A DNA stretch of 54,294 bases. Source: Deinococcus piscis (GTDB lineage: Bacteria; Deinococcota; Deinococci; Deinococcales; Deinococcaceae). Made by a program: the position numbers and the translations under genes. The stretch lies in NCBI RefSeq assembly GCF_014653275.1, contig NZ_BNAL01000022.1:1-54294 (forward strand), written 5' to 3'. Below, one piece after another: positions 38,085 through 47,336 of the stretch; positions within the stretch are counted from its first letter, which is position 1; every line of letters starts with the position of its first letter. Under the pieces are notes generated by a model. That model worked only from the letters and a program-made list of their open reading frames with translations, was not told where the DNA came from and made no database searches.

Positions 38085-38687
38085 ATGGACACCTCAGTAC
38101 CATCCGGCCTGCCCGGCAGCGACTTGGGTCAGCTGTATCTGGACGACGCACGGGAGCGCTCAGCACAGACCCGCCGCCTGGGAGAGAAGGCCCTGGCCCA
38201 GCTGGAGCCGGGCGACTGGCACCGCGTCCACACAGCGGGCGACAACTCCGTCGCCGTGCTGGTGCAGCATCTGGCCGGGAACATGCAGTCGCGCTGGGGA
38301 TTATTTCGCGCTGGCTACCGCCCCGGTGTGGATGGGGAATCCCCAGACCGTAACCGTGACAGCGAGTTCGTGGATCAGGACCTGGACCCGGCTCAGCTAC
38401 GCGAGCTTTGGGACCGGGCCTGGACCATCTTTGAAGAGGCGCTGGCGGCCCTGCGGCCACAGGACCTGAGCGGGCAGCTGACCATTCGCGGCGAGCCACA
38501 TACCGTGCTGGGTGCGTTGCAGCGCCAACTGCTGCACAACAGCGGCCACGTCTATCAGCTGGTGATGCTGGCCAAGTCACTGCGGGGCAGCGAGTGGCAG
38601 ACCGCCAGCATTCCGCGTGGGGGATCGCAGGCCCACAACCACGACTTGGCCAGCAGATTTGGGGTGTCTGGGGACGGGCAAAAGTAG
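38085..38687 (+). CDS. DinB-like/DUF1572 family protein
   Basis: 200 aa, a four-helix bundle of the DinB/YfiT-like fold. LVQHLAGNMQSRW near residue 63 and LLHNSGHVYQLV near 152 carry the His residues that usually bind a metal. Deinococcus genomes hold many such genes; some relatives are thiol transferases that use bacillithiol. A CAGACT element 5 nt before the ATG is a weak -10 candidate. It lies 25 bp after the YdcF-like gene and may be in its operon. Confidence 0.82.
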   Translation: MDTSVPSGLPGSDLGQLYLDDARERSAQTRRLGEKALAQLEPGDWHRVHTAGDNSVAVLVQHLAGNMQSRWGLFRAGYRPGVDGESPDRNRDSEFVDQDLDPAQLRELWDRAWTIFEEALAALRPQDLSGQLTIRGEPHTVLGALQRQLLHNSGHVYQLVMLAKSLRGSEWQTASIPRGGSQAHNHDLASRFGVSGDGQK

Positions 38688-38693
38688 GCAAGT

Positions 38694-38722
38694 AGGGCGA
38701 ACAGCTGTTTCGTGTTCGCCCT
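38694..38722. terminator. Hairpin between converging DinB-like gene and glmM
   Basis: A perfect 9-bp stem (AGGGCGAAC with GTTCGCCCT) and an 11-nt loop. There is no T-run on the plus side, only a weak one on the minus side, so it is a probable but not typical terminator. Confidence 0.5.
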
Positions 38723-38748
38723 CCCCGCCTGCGCTACCAGTTCTGCAG

Positions 38749-40086
38749 TCAGCTTGCCGCGCCGCCCCGCTGGCGGACCACGCCTGCCAGTCGTTCGGCC
38801 ACGTCCATGATCTCGCCGTGATCTGGGCCTTCTACCATCACGCGGATCAGTTGCTCGGTACCCGAGGGCCGCAGATTGACCCGGCCACGGCCCGACAGCG
38901 CCGCCTCGGCTTCGCTCACGGCAGCCTGGACCTGCGTATCGCGGGCAATCGCTTTCTTGTCGGCCACCGGCACGTTGATCAGCGTCTGGGGGAACATCAC
39001 CAGCTCGTCGAACAGGGCGTCCAGGGTGGTTCCCAGTCCCTTCATGCTGGCAAGGGTCAGCAGCGCGGTCAGCACGCCGTCGCCGGTTGGGGCAATGTCC
39101 AGGAATAGCATGTGGCCGCTTTGCTCGCCGCCCAGGCTTAGGCCTTTGGACTTCAGGCGCTCGTGGACGTAGCGGTCCCCTACCGCAGTGCGCTCCAGCA
39201 CTTTGGCTTCCTCGCGCAGCTTCACTTCCAGCGCCATGTTGGTCATGATGGTTGCCACCACGCTCTCCTCGCGGCGGGCGCGGGCATTGAGCAGCAGCAT
39301 GTGGTCGCCGTGAATCAGGTTGCCGCGTGAGTCCACCATCAGGGCGCGGTCCGCGTCGCCGTCAAAGGCAATGCCCAGGTCGTACTCGCCCTCGGCCACA
39401 ATCAGACGCAGGTGGTCCATGTGGGTCGAGCCGCAGCCCCGGTTGATGTTGCGGCCATCAGGGGTGGTATAGATGGCAAAGATGTCCGCTCCCGCCGCCT
39501 GGAACACCTTGGGCGCAATGCGGTAGGCGGCTCCGTTGGCGCAGTCCAGCGCAATCTTGAGGCCCGACAGGTCCGGGGCATGCTCACGCAGAAAGTTCAG
39601 GTAGATGCGCTCGGCCTCGGCGTAGTTGGTCACGCTGCCCATTTCCACGCCGGTAATGGGGTCCAGCTCACCCACTCCGTCAATCATGGCCTCAATTTCC
39701 AGTTCGGTGGCGTCCAGCAGTTTCTCGCCGTCGAACCCGAAGAACTTGATGCCGTTGTCCGCTGCCGGGTTGTGCGAGGCGCTGATGACCACGCCTGCGT
39801 CGGCATTGAGGTAGCGGGTCAGGTAGCTTACGCCGGGCGTGGGCAGCACGCCGAGGTGAATCACGCTGACGCCCCGGCTGGTCAGTCCAGCAGCCAGCGC
39901 GGCGGCCAGCATATCGCCGCTCTGACGGGTATCTTTGCCGATCACAACGGTGGCGCGTTTGCCTGCGCGGCGGTTGAGAACTTCACCGGCGGCCTGTCCC
40001 AATTTGAGAACCCAGTCGGCGGTCAGTGGGGCCAGGCCCGCCACCGAGCGCACTCCATCGGTGCCGAAATATTTCCGTTCACTCAT
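38749..40086 (-). CDS. glmM: Phosphoglucosamine mutase
   Basis: 445 aa. Converts glucosamine-6-phosphate to glucosamine-1-phosphate on the way to UDP-GlcNAc for peptidoglycan. The N-terminal KYFGTDGVR, the active-site SASHNP with phospho-Ser104, the metal loop DGDADRA near 240 and the C-terminal RPSGTEQLIRVM phosphate loop are all present. The start is supported by TATCAT 7 nt upstream. It appears to be a single-gene unit. Confidence 0.97.
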   Translation of the reverse strand: MSERKYFGTDGVRSVAGLAPLTADWVLKLGQAAGEVLNRRAGKRATVVIGKDTRQSGDMLAAALAAGLTSRGVSVIHLGVLPTPGVSYLTRYLNADAGVVISASHNPAADNGIKFFGFDGEKLLDATELEIEAMIDGVGELDPITGVEMGSVTNYAEAERIYLNFLREHAPDLSGLKIALDCANGAAYRIAPKVFQAAGADIFAIYTTPDGRNINRGCGSTHMDHLRLIVAEGEYDLGIAFDGDADRALMVDSRGNLIHGDHMLLLNARARREESVVATIMTNMALEVKLREEAKVLERTAVGDRYVHERLKSKGLSLGGEQSGHMLFLDIAPTGDGVLTALLTLASMKGLGTTLDALFDELVMFPQTLINVPVADKKAIARDTQVQAAVSEAEAALSGRGRVNLRPSGTEQLIRVMVEGPDHGEIMDVAERLAGVVRQRGGAAS

Positions 40087-40093
40087 GGGGGAG

Positions 40094-40099
40094 ATGATA
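40094..40099 (-). promoter_or_regulatory. -10 box of glmM
   Basis: TATCAT on the minus strand, 7 nt before the ATG at 40086. Confidence 0.5.
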
Positions 40100-40212
40100 C
40101 CTGCTTCCCTGCTGACCCGGCGGTAGGCCCGGATGAACCCTGCTTGTGAATTGCGGCCTCGCCCGGTTCCGCTGGCTTTTGGCTCGGGCTATAGCCGCAG
40201 GTCGGGGCCGCC

Positions 40213-40827
40213 CTACGGGTGCAGGTCCGCTGCCGCCAGCTCCATGCTGGGCACGCCCGGCGAGACCCAACTGCTCCCGCGCAGCACGAAGCGCCAGGGC
40301 AGATTGCGGCCTTCTTTGATACCAACCCGCGCCGTGACCTGTACCTGCTCCGGCGGCAGTGGAGCTGTCCAGTCCAGGTGCAGGTCCGGGCGGTTGACCG
40401 GAGTCTGCGCTACCGACTGCGACTGAATGCCCAGGGCGTACACGAGCTTGGCGGGGCCGTTGGTCAGGTCGCGCTCGCGGGTCACCGGGCGGTGGAGCAG
40501 CATCTGGCCTACGCCGTCTTGCGGTTCCAGCGCCCGAATCAGCACGCTGGCGCTGACCCCTTCTTCGCGGCAGCTCACCTGCAAGAGTGGATGCCCATGT
40601 GCCGCCCAGAACAGCCAGTGCCCCGGCGCAATGCTCATCTCGGCGCTGCGGGCCGCGTGAAAGCGCCCGGCAGTGCAGGCCGGGTCGCGTGGGCAGTCGT
40701 AGGCTTCGGTTTCTACGACCTGGCCGCTCATGCGCTCGCCGTAGCGGTCTATACAAACCAGCGTTGCGCCCAGCAGCTCGCGGGCCACGGCCACCGGGTC
40801 GCGGGCAAAAAAGTCGGGGGAGAGCAT
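40213..40827 (-). CDS. mpg: 3-methyladenine DNA glycosylase (AAG/Mpg family)
   Basis: 204 aa. Removes alkylated purines as the first step of base excision repair. Visible motifs are ARELLGATLVC, GQVVETEAYDCPRDPACTA with the catalytic Glu, VLIRALEP, and LTNGPAKLVYALGI with the Asn-Gly-Pro lesion-recognition segment. The frame opens at 40875, but the first 16 residues would overlap the ferredoxin gene and do not fit the family, so the ATG at 40827 is used. It lies 11 bp after the ferredoxin stop and is probably co-transcribed. Confidence 0.93.
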   Translation of the reverse strand: MLSPDFFARDPVAVARELLGATLVCIDRYGERMSGQVVETEAYDCPRDPACTAGRFHAARSAEMSIAPGHWLFWAAHGHPLLQVSCREEGVSASVLIRALEPQDGVGQMLLHRPVTRERDLTNGPAKLVYALGIQSQSVAQTPVNRPDLHLDWTAPLPPEQVQVTARVGIKEGRNLPWRFVLRGSSWVSPGVPSMELAAADLHP

Positions 40828-40838
40828 CGGCAAAAGCT

Positions 40839-41249
40839 TTAGCCCTCGGTGCTGGCCCCAGGGCGCACCGTCCACTGCGGCTCAGGCTGAATGTCCTCGC
40901 TGACCGCTTTGCCGCGCTCCAGGCCACTGCTGCCCTCGGTTTGCAGCACGCGCAGGCTCATGCCCTCGGTGCAGCGAATCTGGCAGGAGAGCCGGGCCAC
41001 GTTCAGCAGGTCTTTTTCGGTCAATTTGTCATATTCCGCCAGCGTCATTTCGTCCGGTTCGCCTTCCAGAAACTCCACTCGGCAGGTGGTGCACTTGGCG
41101 ACCCCGCCGCAGCGGTGCAGGATATCCACGCCGCCGCGCTCCAGGGCCACGGTCAGGCGCTCGCCGCTCAGGGCTTCCAGTTCGCCAAATCCCTCCACGG
41201 TCATGGTGATGGGCTGGGCTTCTTGCTGGGCAATCACGGGTTCGGTCAT
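40839..41249 (-). CDS. 2Fe-2S ferredoxin
   Basis: 136 aa. A plant-type ferredoxin fold with cluster ligands Cys47, Cys53, Cys56 (CGGVAKCTTC) and Cys89, plus an extra Cys93. The tail of about 35 residues is longer than usual and acidic. An electron carrier; its partner is unknown. Its -10 box (TATCCT) lies across the end of the upstream YgjV-like gene, so it can be transcribed separately. Confidence 0.92.
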   Translation of the reverse strand: MTEPVIAQQEAQPITMTVEGFGELEALSGERLTVALERGGVDILHRCGGVAKCTTCRVEFLEGEPDEMTLAEYDKLTEKDLLNVARLSCQIRCTEGMSLRVLQTEGSSGLERGKAVSEDIQPEPQWTVRPGASTEG

Positions 41250-41253
41250 GGGG

Positions 41254-41493
41254 TCAGGATACGTCTTTGGCGCTCCGTAACCGCAGCAGATGATAGATGT
41301 TCACGCCAGCGCCGAACAGATTCATGGCGGCCACAGGGTAGGCCCCGATCATCAGCCCATAGACCGTGAACAGGACGCAGCCGATCAGGTTGATCACCCG
41401 CAGCCGGTGCATATCGCCCATCAGCAGCGAGATGCCCACAAATACGGATGCGGCGTAACCCAACCACTCGGACAAGGGCAGATTCAGAAACAT
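41254..41493 (-). CDS. YgjV-like small membrane protein
   Basis: 79 aa. Three hydrophobic segments (about 8-23, 29-47 and 52-66) and the motif NLIGCVLFTVYGLMIGAYPVAAMN resemble the YgjV family (function unknown). The frame opens earlier at 41532; the ATG at 41493 lies 6 nt after TACAGT and begins at a plausible membrane-protein N-terminus. The ferredoxin gene starts 4 bp after its stop. Confidence 0.8.
   Translation of the reverse strand: MFLNLPLSEWLGYAASVFVGISLLMGDMHRLRVINLIGCVLFTVYGLMIGAYPVAAMNLFGAGVNIYHLLRLRSAKDVS
41256..41261 (-). promoter_or_regulatory. -10 box of the ferredoxin-mpg unit
   Basis: TATCCT on the minus strand, 6 nt before the ATG at 41249 and inside the last codons of the YgjV-like gene. 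Confidence 0.45.
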
Positions 41494-41499
41494 CCCGTT

Positions 41500-41505
41500 A
41501 CTGTA
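41500..41505 (-). promoter_or_regulatory. -10 box of the YgjV-like gene
   Basis: TACAGT on the minus strand, 6 nt before the ATG at 41493. Confidence 0.45.
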
Positions 41506-41576
41506 GGGCACGCGGCCAGCGCCACCCCGCATCTCTGCGCAACATGGAATGTCCTGCAGCTAAAGCACACGAAAAA

Positions 41577-41594
41577 GCACCCCGCAGGGGGTGC
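41577..41594. terminator. Terminator of ohr
   Basis: GCACCCC and GGGGTGC arms with a GCAG loop. The minus strand continues into TTTTTC, the plus strand into CTCTTTG. Confidence 0.85.
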
Positions 41595-41640
41595 CTCTTT
41601 GTGTCAGGGCGTGTGGCCCGGTCCTAAATGGGGCTACGGC

Positions 41641-42060
41641 TCAGTCGGCTACGCTGACGGTGGTCTGCATATTGCCCTTGGTGGCGCGGGAATAGGGGCA
41701 TACGTCTAGGGTTTCTTCCATCAGCTTCTGGGCCTGCTCACGGTCCATGCCAGGGAAGCGGCCCACCAGGTGGGCATTCAGCACAAAGGACACGTCGTCT
41801 TTTTCCATGCCGACGGTGGCCGTGATAGAGCTGTCTTCAGGCAGGGTCAGGCCCTGGCGGCGGGCGACCAGCCCCATCGCTCCCTGGAAGCAAGCGCCGT
41901 AGCCAGCCGCAAACAGCTGCTCGGGGTTGGTGCCCTGGCCGTCGTCGCCGCCCAGCGCTCCGGGTACGCTGAGGTCCAGCTTCAAGCGCCCGTCTTCGCT
42001 CTGAATGGTGCCGCTGCGGGCACCCTGGGTCTTGACCGTCGTCTCGTAAAGGTTAGCCAT
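41641..42060 (-). CDS. ohr: Organic hydroperoxide resistance protein (Ohr)
   Basis: 139 aa of the OsmC/Ohr family. The two redox Cys are Cys57 (GYGACFQGA) and Cys121 (DVCPYSRAT), and the N-terminal TNPEQLFAAGY motif is typical. It reduces organic peroxides with lipoyl-type thiols, which suits an oxidant-resistant organism. The start is supported by TAAACT 6 nt upstream. No MarR-type ohrR regulator is adjacent. Confidence 0.94.
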   Translation of the reverse strand: MANLYETTVKTQGARSGTIQSEDGRLKLDLSVPGALGGDDGQGTNPEQLFAAGYGACFQGAMGLVARRQGLTLPEDSSITATVGMEKDDVSFVLNAHLVGRFPGMDREQAQKLMEETLDVCPYSRATKGNMQTTVSVAD

Positions 42061-42066
42061 AAGGCG

Positions 42067-42072
42067 AGTTTA
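42067..42072 (-). promoter_or_regulatory. -10 box of ohr
   Basis: TAAACT on the minus strand, 6 nt before the ATG at 42060. Confidence 0.5.
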
Positions 42073-42216
42073 GCGGCTGGAGGGAGGGGCAAGGGTGACA
42101 GCAACCCGAAAGGAACCACAAGGTGGGGAGCGGCGCAGGCGTCTGGCGGATGCTAGGAAGCGAGGTTCCTAACCTGCCACGGCCAAAGAGAACACAGCTA
42201 CGGCTGAAGAAAACAC

Positions 42217-42248
42217 AGCAAAACCGCCCAGCGTTCAGGCCGGGCGGT
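42217..42248 (-). terminator. Terminator of the CRP-family regulator gene
   Basis: ACCGCCC and GGGCGGT arms (42223-42229 with 42242-42248), a 12-nt loop and TTTTG on the minus strand. Confidence 0.85.
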
Positions 42249-42265
42249 CAGGGAATGCTGGGCGG

Positions 42266-42904
42266 TCAGCTGGCGGCAATCTCGGCCAGGGCTGCTTCAT
42301 CCTTGAGGGTGATCTTGCCGTAACCAGCGCTGATCACACCGTCGCGGCTGAGTTCGCCCACCACTTTGGTTACGGTTTCGCGCACGCTGCCCACGGCGGC
42401 AGCCAGCTCATCGTGAGTGGCGTAAATCATGGTTTCGCCGCTGTCCAGTTGGGTGGCCAGTGCGGTGTCCTTGAGTTCCAGCAGCTCGGCGGCGATGCGG
42501 GCGCGCAGGCGCTTGCCCACCAGCCGGAAGATGCTTTCATAGGCGCGCTCCAGGGTGCGGACCAGGTGGCCGGTCACCATCAGGTTGTCTTCGCTGCTCA
42601 TCAGCGCCGGGTTGATCACGTCTACTGCCGAGTCGGTCACCGCTTCGGCAAAGTAGGCGCGCTCGGTGCCACTGAGGGCTTCTTCACCGAAGTATTCGCC
42701 GGGTTTCACATAGCGCAGGGTCAGGCCGTTGCCGTCGTCGTCCATGGTGTGAATACGGATCAGACCGCTCTGAACGCGGTACAGCATATCGCTGGAGCCA
42801 GGGTACAGAATCACTGAGCCGGGACGGTGGGTCACCGTGTCCACATAGTTCTCGCTGAGGGCTTTGGTTTCGGAAAGGTCTTGGTTGTGAGTCAATTGAG
42901 TCAT
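42266..42904 (-). CDS. ddrI: CRP/FNR-family transcription regulator, DdrI-like
   Basis: 212 aa. A cyclic-nucleotide-binding jelly roll at about 15-125 (GSVILYPGSSDMLYRVQSGLIRI and the GEYFGEEALSG phosphate-binding-cassette region) and a winged helix-turn-helix near 165-200 (THDELAAAVGSVRETVTKVVGEL). It lacks FNR-type Cys. The likely role is a global stress regulator as shown for DdrI in D. radiodurans; orthology rests on overall likeness and was not tested. GGAGG before the ATG at 42904 overrides the longer frame to 42973. Confidence 0.85.
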   Translation of the reverse strand: MTQLTHNQDLSETKALSENYVDTVTHRPGSVILYPGSSDMLYRVQSGLIRIHTMDDDGNGLTLRYVKPGEYFGEEALSGTERAYFAEAVTDSAVDVINPALMSSEDNLMVTGHLVRTLERAYESIFRLVGKRLRARIAAELLELKDTALATQLDSGETMIYATHDELAAAVGSVRETVTKVVGELSRDGVISAGYGKITLKDEAALAEIAAS

Positions 42905-43000
42905 AGATGCCTCCTGCGACACCACTTGAAAGAAGGGTTTGGGAGAAGGATATTTCCTGGCAGCGTGAGCCAATCAGGAATCATTCCTATCACTGACCAC

Positions 43001-43029
43001 AGTGTACACCTACGTCACAATTTTGTAAA
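43001..43029 (-). promoter_or_regulatory. Promoter of the CRP-family regulator gene
   Basis: TTTACA (43029-43024), a 17-bp spacer and TACACT (43006-43001) on the minus strand. The leader is about 90 nt and ends in a true Shine-Dalgarno sequence. Confidence 0.7.
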
Positions 43030-43127
43030 CACTTTTGTTGCGCGAATGGAGCTTCATGGCACATTAATTCTGCTGGATACAGAACTTCCCGCCCGCCCTC
43101 ATCCTAGTCCTGGGACCGGGGAGAATG

Positions 43128-43141
43128 TGTCAGTGCTGACA
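43128..43141. promoter_or_regulatory. Palindrome TGTCAGTGCTGACA, possible operator
   Basis: A perfect 6-bp inverted repeat around a TG centre, about 100 bp upstream of the CRP-family promoter. The binding protein is unknown. Confidence 0.35.
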
Positions 43142-43248
43142 TTCATCAAGGACAAGTCAAGCTCCGGTGAGCGGCACTGTTGGGCGGTCTTCCGGCCCGG
43201 CTGTGGGCCACACCTACCTTTTGACGCCCTTTGGATGAGGTCCCTTAG

Positions 43249-43312
43249 ATGAAGTGGCCGATGATGCTGAGTTGAGCCGTACTGCAAACGGCCCAACTCT
43301 CCAGCACTTCAT
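43249..43312. repeat. 64-bp imperfect inverted repeat
   Basis: Outer arms ATGAAGTG/CACTTCAT and inner arms near GAGTTGAGCCGT/ACGGCCCAACTC enclose a 7-nt loop, with a 9-nt bulge on one side. In RNA it would form a long stem. Confidence 0.65.
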
Positions 43313-43319
43313 TGCCAAA

Positions 43320-43351
43320 AGAGGGAAGGCCCCCAACCTCCGGGGACCTTC
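43320..43351 (-). terminator. Terminator of gyrA
   Basis: GAAGG-C-CCCC and GGGG-A-CCTTC arms with a 7-nt loop, followed on the minus strand by CCCTCTTTTGG. It lies about 55 bp after the gyrA stop. Confidence 0.7.
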
Positions 43352-43405
43352 TGCCACTGCATTCCATTGGTGCACCAGGCGTCTTGGCCCAGTTGCTGAC
43401 AGCGT

Positions 43406-45832
<2,427 letters not shown>

Positions 45833-45951
45833 GCAAACTCCAGTTCTAGGCCAGGGCCCTTACTCCACGGCGGAGTCAGAGCACCTGAAGGGGAAGAAGG
45901 CGGCACCAGTCGCAGCTCCGGCAACTCCGGAGGCGGCGGTCATTCCGTAAT

Positions 45952-45981
45952 AGTATAACGAAAAGCTCTAAATTATGCCAG
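45952..45981 (-). promoter_or_regulatory. gyrA promoter
   Basis: CTGGCA (45981-45976), an 18-bp spacer and TATACT (45957-45952) on the minus strand, giving a leader of about 113 nt. The -35 hexamer lies inside the RDRM. Confidence 0.6.
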
Positions 45982-45989
45982 TAGCGTAA
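45973..45989 (-). promoter_or_regulatory. RDRM, probable DdrO operator of gyrA
   Basis: TTACGCTACTGGCATAA on the minus strand, 17 bp. The ends TTACG and CATAA match the TTAYG-N7-CRTAA form of the radiation/desiccation response motif. It overlaps the gyrA -35 hexamer, which suits repression by DdrO until radiation or drying removes it. Confidence 0.7.
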
Positions 45990-46161
45990 TTGCTCGCCCT
46001 CAACTCGTAAACGTAGTCTAGCGCACTTCGCCCCTGTCCTGCCGCTGACCGCCCCATAGACGCCTGGCCTGCTGAGGCTACGGGGTGGAGGACGTGGCGT
46101 GCCGAGGCCAGAAAGTTGGGGCTGCTGCTCAGAGGTGACAACTGTGACAGCTCCATTTCAT

Positions 46162-46167
46162 TATGAT
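46162..46167 (+). promoter_or_regulatory. -10 box of the Roadblock operon
   Basis: TATGAT 8 nt before the ATG at 46176. A GTGACA hexamer at 46135-46140 lies 18 bp before an alternative CATTAT box (46159-46164). Confidence 0.5.
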
Positions 46168-46175
46168 GATGAGCA

Positions 46176-46523
46176 ATGTTAACTGTACTCACACAACTGG
46201 TAGCGGATGTGGACGGGGCCTGGGCCGCCGCCATCGGGGGGTTGGACGGTCTGCTGGTCGAGGGGCACGGCGTCAGTGGCGTGAGCCTGGACCTGCTGGT
46301 GGCGGAGCACGCTGGCCTGATGCGTGCGGTGAGTGACGCTTACAGCATGGTGGGCGGCGGCGCGGCCCGCGAGCTGTATATCCGGGGCGAGAGCCTGAGC
46401 GTGTTCGTGCAGCCGATTAATGCCGAGTTCTTCGTGCTGCTGGCGCTGGATGGCCGCGCCAACTTGGGCCAGGCCCGGCTCTACGCCCGCGCCGCTGCCG
46501 CTCAGCTGGCGGGTGAACTCTGA
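46176..46523 (+). CDS. Roadblock/LC7-like protein, first of three
   Basis: 115 aa. The profile (long helix 1, VSLDLLVAEHAGLMRAV, then the strand pair RELYIRGESLSVFVQPINAEFFVLLALD and a C-terminal helix GQARLYARAAAAQLAG) fits the Roadblock/LC7 fold of MglB-type proteins, which act as dimeric regulators of small GTPases. The start is leaderless. The stop and next ATG share one base (TGATG). No small GTPase gene lies in the window, so the partner must be elsewhere or absent. Confidence 0.7.
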   Translation: MLTVLTQLVADVDGAWAAAIGGLDGLLVEGHGVSGVSLDLLVAEHAGLMRAVSDAYSMVGGGAARELYIRGESLSVFVQPINAEFFVLLALDGRANLGQARLYARAAAAQLAGEL

Positions 46524-46936
46524 TGGCCCCGCGCCTGGACAGCCTGCGGGAACTGCCGGGCGTGTCGGCGGCGGCGCTGCTGGGCACCGATGGGTTGCCG
46601 CTGGCCGCCGTGGGCGAGGGCGCTGAGCTGCTGGCCGCCGAGTTGGCGTCACTGCGCGGCTCATTGGACCGCTTGGGCCGCCGCCTGGGCGTGGGCGAGG
46701 TCTCACGTCTGGCCCTGACCACGCCCACGCTGGAAGTGGTGGCGCTCGCTCAGGGGGAATACACGCTGGGTGCTGCACTGGCACGCGGAGTAGACACGTC
46801 TGCGGCCCGTCAGCACCTCGCCGCCCTGATGGAAGACGTGCTCAAGCAGCTGCCTGCCTCTGCCGACCCTGTGAGCGCCGTCCCTGCTGCCTCTGACCGC
46901 GCTGGTACCAACAGTGCCGAAGGTGGCCTGCTGTGA
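46523..46936 (+). CDS. Roadblock/LC7-like protein, second of three
   Basis: 137 aa. LRELPGVSAAALLGTDGLPLAAVGEGAELLAAELASL is the typical first helix-strand unit (roughly LxxxxGVxxAxLxxxDGxxL), followed by LALTTPTLEVVALAQGEYTLGAALARG. A flexible Ala/Ser-rich tail of about 30 residues follows. Overlaps the first gene by one base and the third by 4 bp, so all three are translated from one mRNA. Confidence 0.75.
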   Translation: MAPRLDSLRELPGVSAAALLGTDGLPLAAVGEGAELLAAELASLRGSLDRLGRRLGVGEVSRLALTTPTLEVVALAQGEYTLGAALARGVDTSAARQHLAALMEDVLKQLPASADPVSAVPAASDRAGTNSAEGGLL

Positions 46937-47256
46937 GCGCTGCGCTGGAAACTTTGCTGGAAGGACGCGGCCTGCGCTCGGCGGCGCTGTACAGCGAGCA
47001 GGGCGAGGTGCTGGCCTCGGCTGGAGACGAACAGGGCACCGCTGGTCTGCTGACCCCCGCGCGCGCCATCGTCCAGACGCTGGAGCACACCCTGAAGGCT
47101 GAGGGCTGGACCGAACTGCTGCTGGACCTGGAAGGCGGCCCTGTTCTGCTGACCCCCGGCCAGAGCGGGCAGGTGCTGGCGGTGGCCTTCGATGATCTGT
47201 CCAGCCTGGGGCGTGTGCGCCTGGGCGTGCGGCGGGCGCTGGAAAACCTGAGCTAA
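46933..47256 (+). CDS. Roadblock/LC7-like protein, third of three
   Basis: 107 aa, GTG start inside the stop of the second gene (GTGA). LEGRGLRSAALYSEQGEVLASAGDE and ELLLDLEGGPVLLTPGQSGQVLAVAFDDLSSLGRVRLGVRRALENL follow the same strand-strand-helix order as its neighbours. It may form a heterodimer with them. The three sequences differ widely, which argues for separate roles rather than a recent duplication. Confidence 0.72.
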   Translation: MSAALETLLEGRGLRSAALYSEQGEVLASAGDEQGTAGLLTPARAIVQTLEHTLKAEGWTELLLDLEGGPVLLTPGQSGQVLAVAFDDLSSLGRVRLGVRRALENLS

Positions 47257-47275
47257 AGGGCCGATTTAAGAGTTG

Positions 47276-47303
47276 AGGGCAGCCTCAGTGAATAAGCTGC
47301 CCT
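47276..47303. terminator. Terminator between Roadblock operon and PIG-L gene
   Basis: AGGGCAGC and GCTGCCCT arms, extended by TTG/TAA contacts, with a 12-nt loop between converging genes. Confidence 0.8.
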
Positions 47304-47336
47304 TAAATTTACCTGCGCCGCTGTGCTGCGCTTGCT

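Larger units (their letters stand above)
43030..43405. other. Long non-coding region between gyrA and the CRP-family gene
   Basis: No credible open frame. From gyrA outward it holds a terminator hairpin (43325-43351), a 64-bp imperfect inverted repeat (43249-43312) and a perfect TGTCAG-TG-CTGACA palindrome (43128-43141). A processed RNA or regulatory RNA could be made here, but no known family is recognised. Confidence 0.5.

Noticed and set aside
43006..43024. CRP-type site (TGTGA...TCACA) in the same promoter
   Set aside because: Only one half-site is good; the other matches 3 of 5 bases at the wrong spacing.
43006..43029. A second RDRM at the CRP-family promoter (TTACAAAATTGTGACGTAG)
   Set aside because: The half-sites are 2 bp too far apart and the last bases do not match; it is better explained as -35 and spacer.
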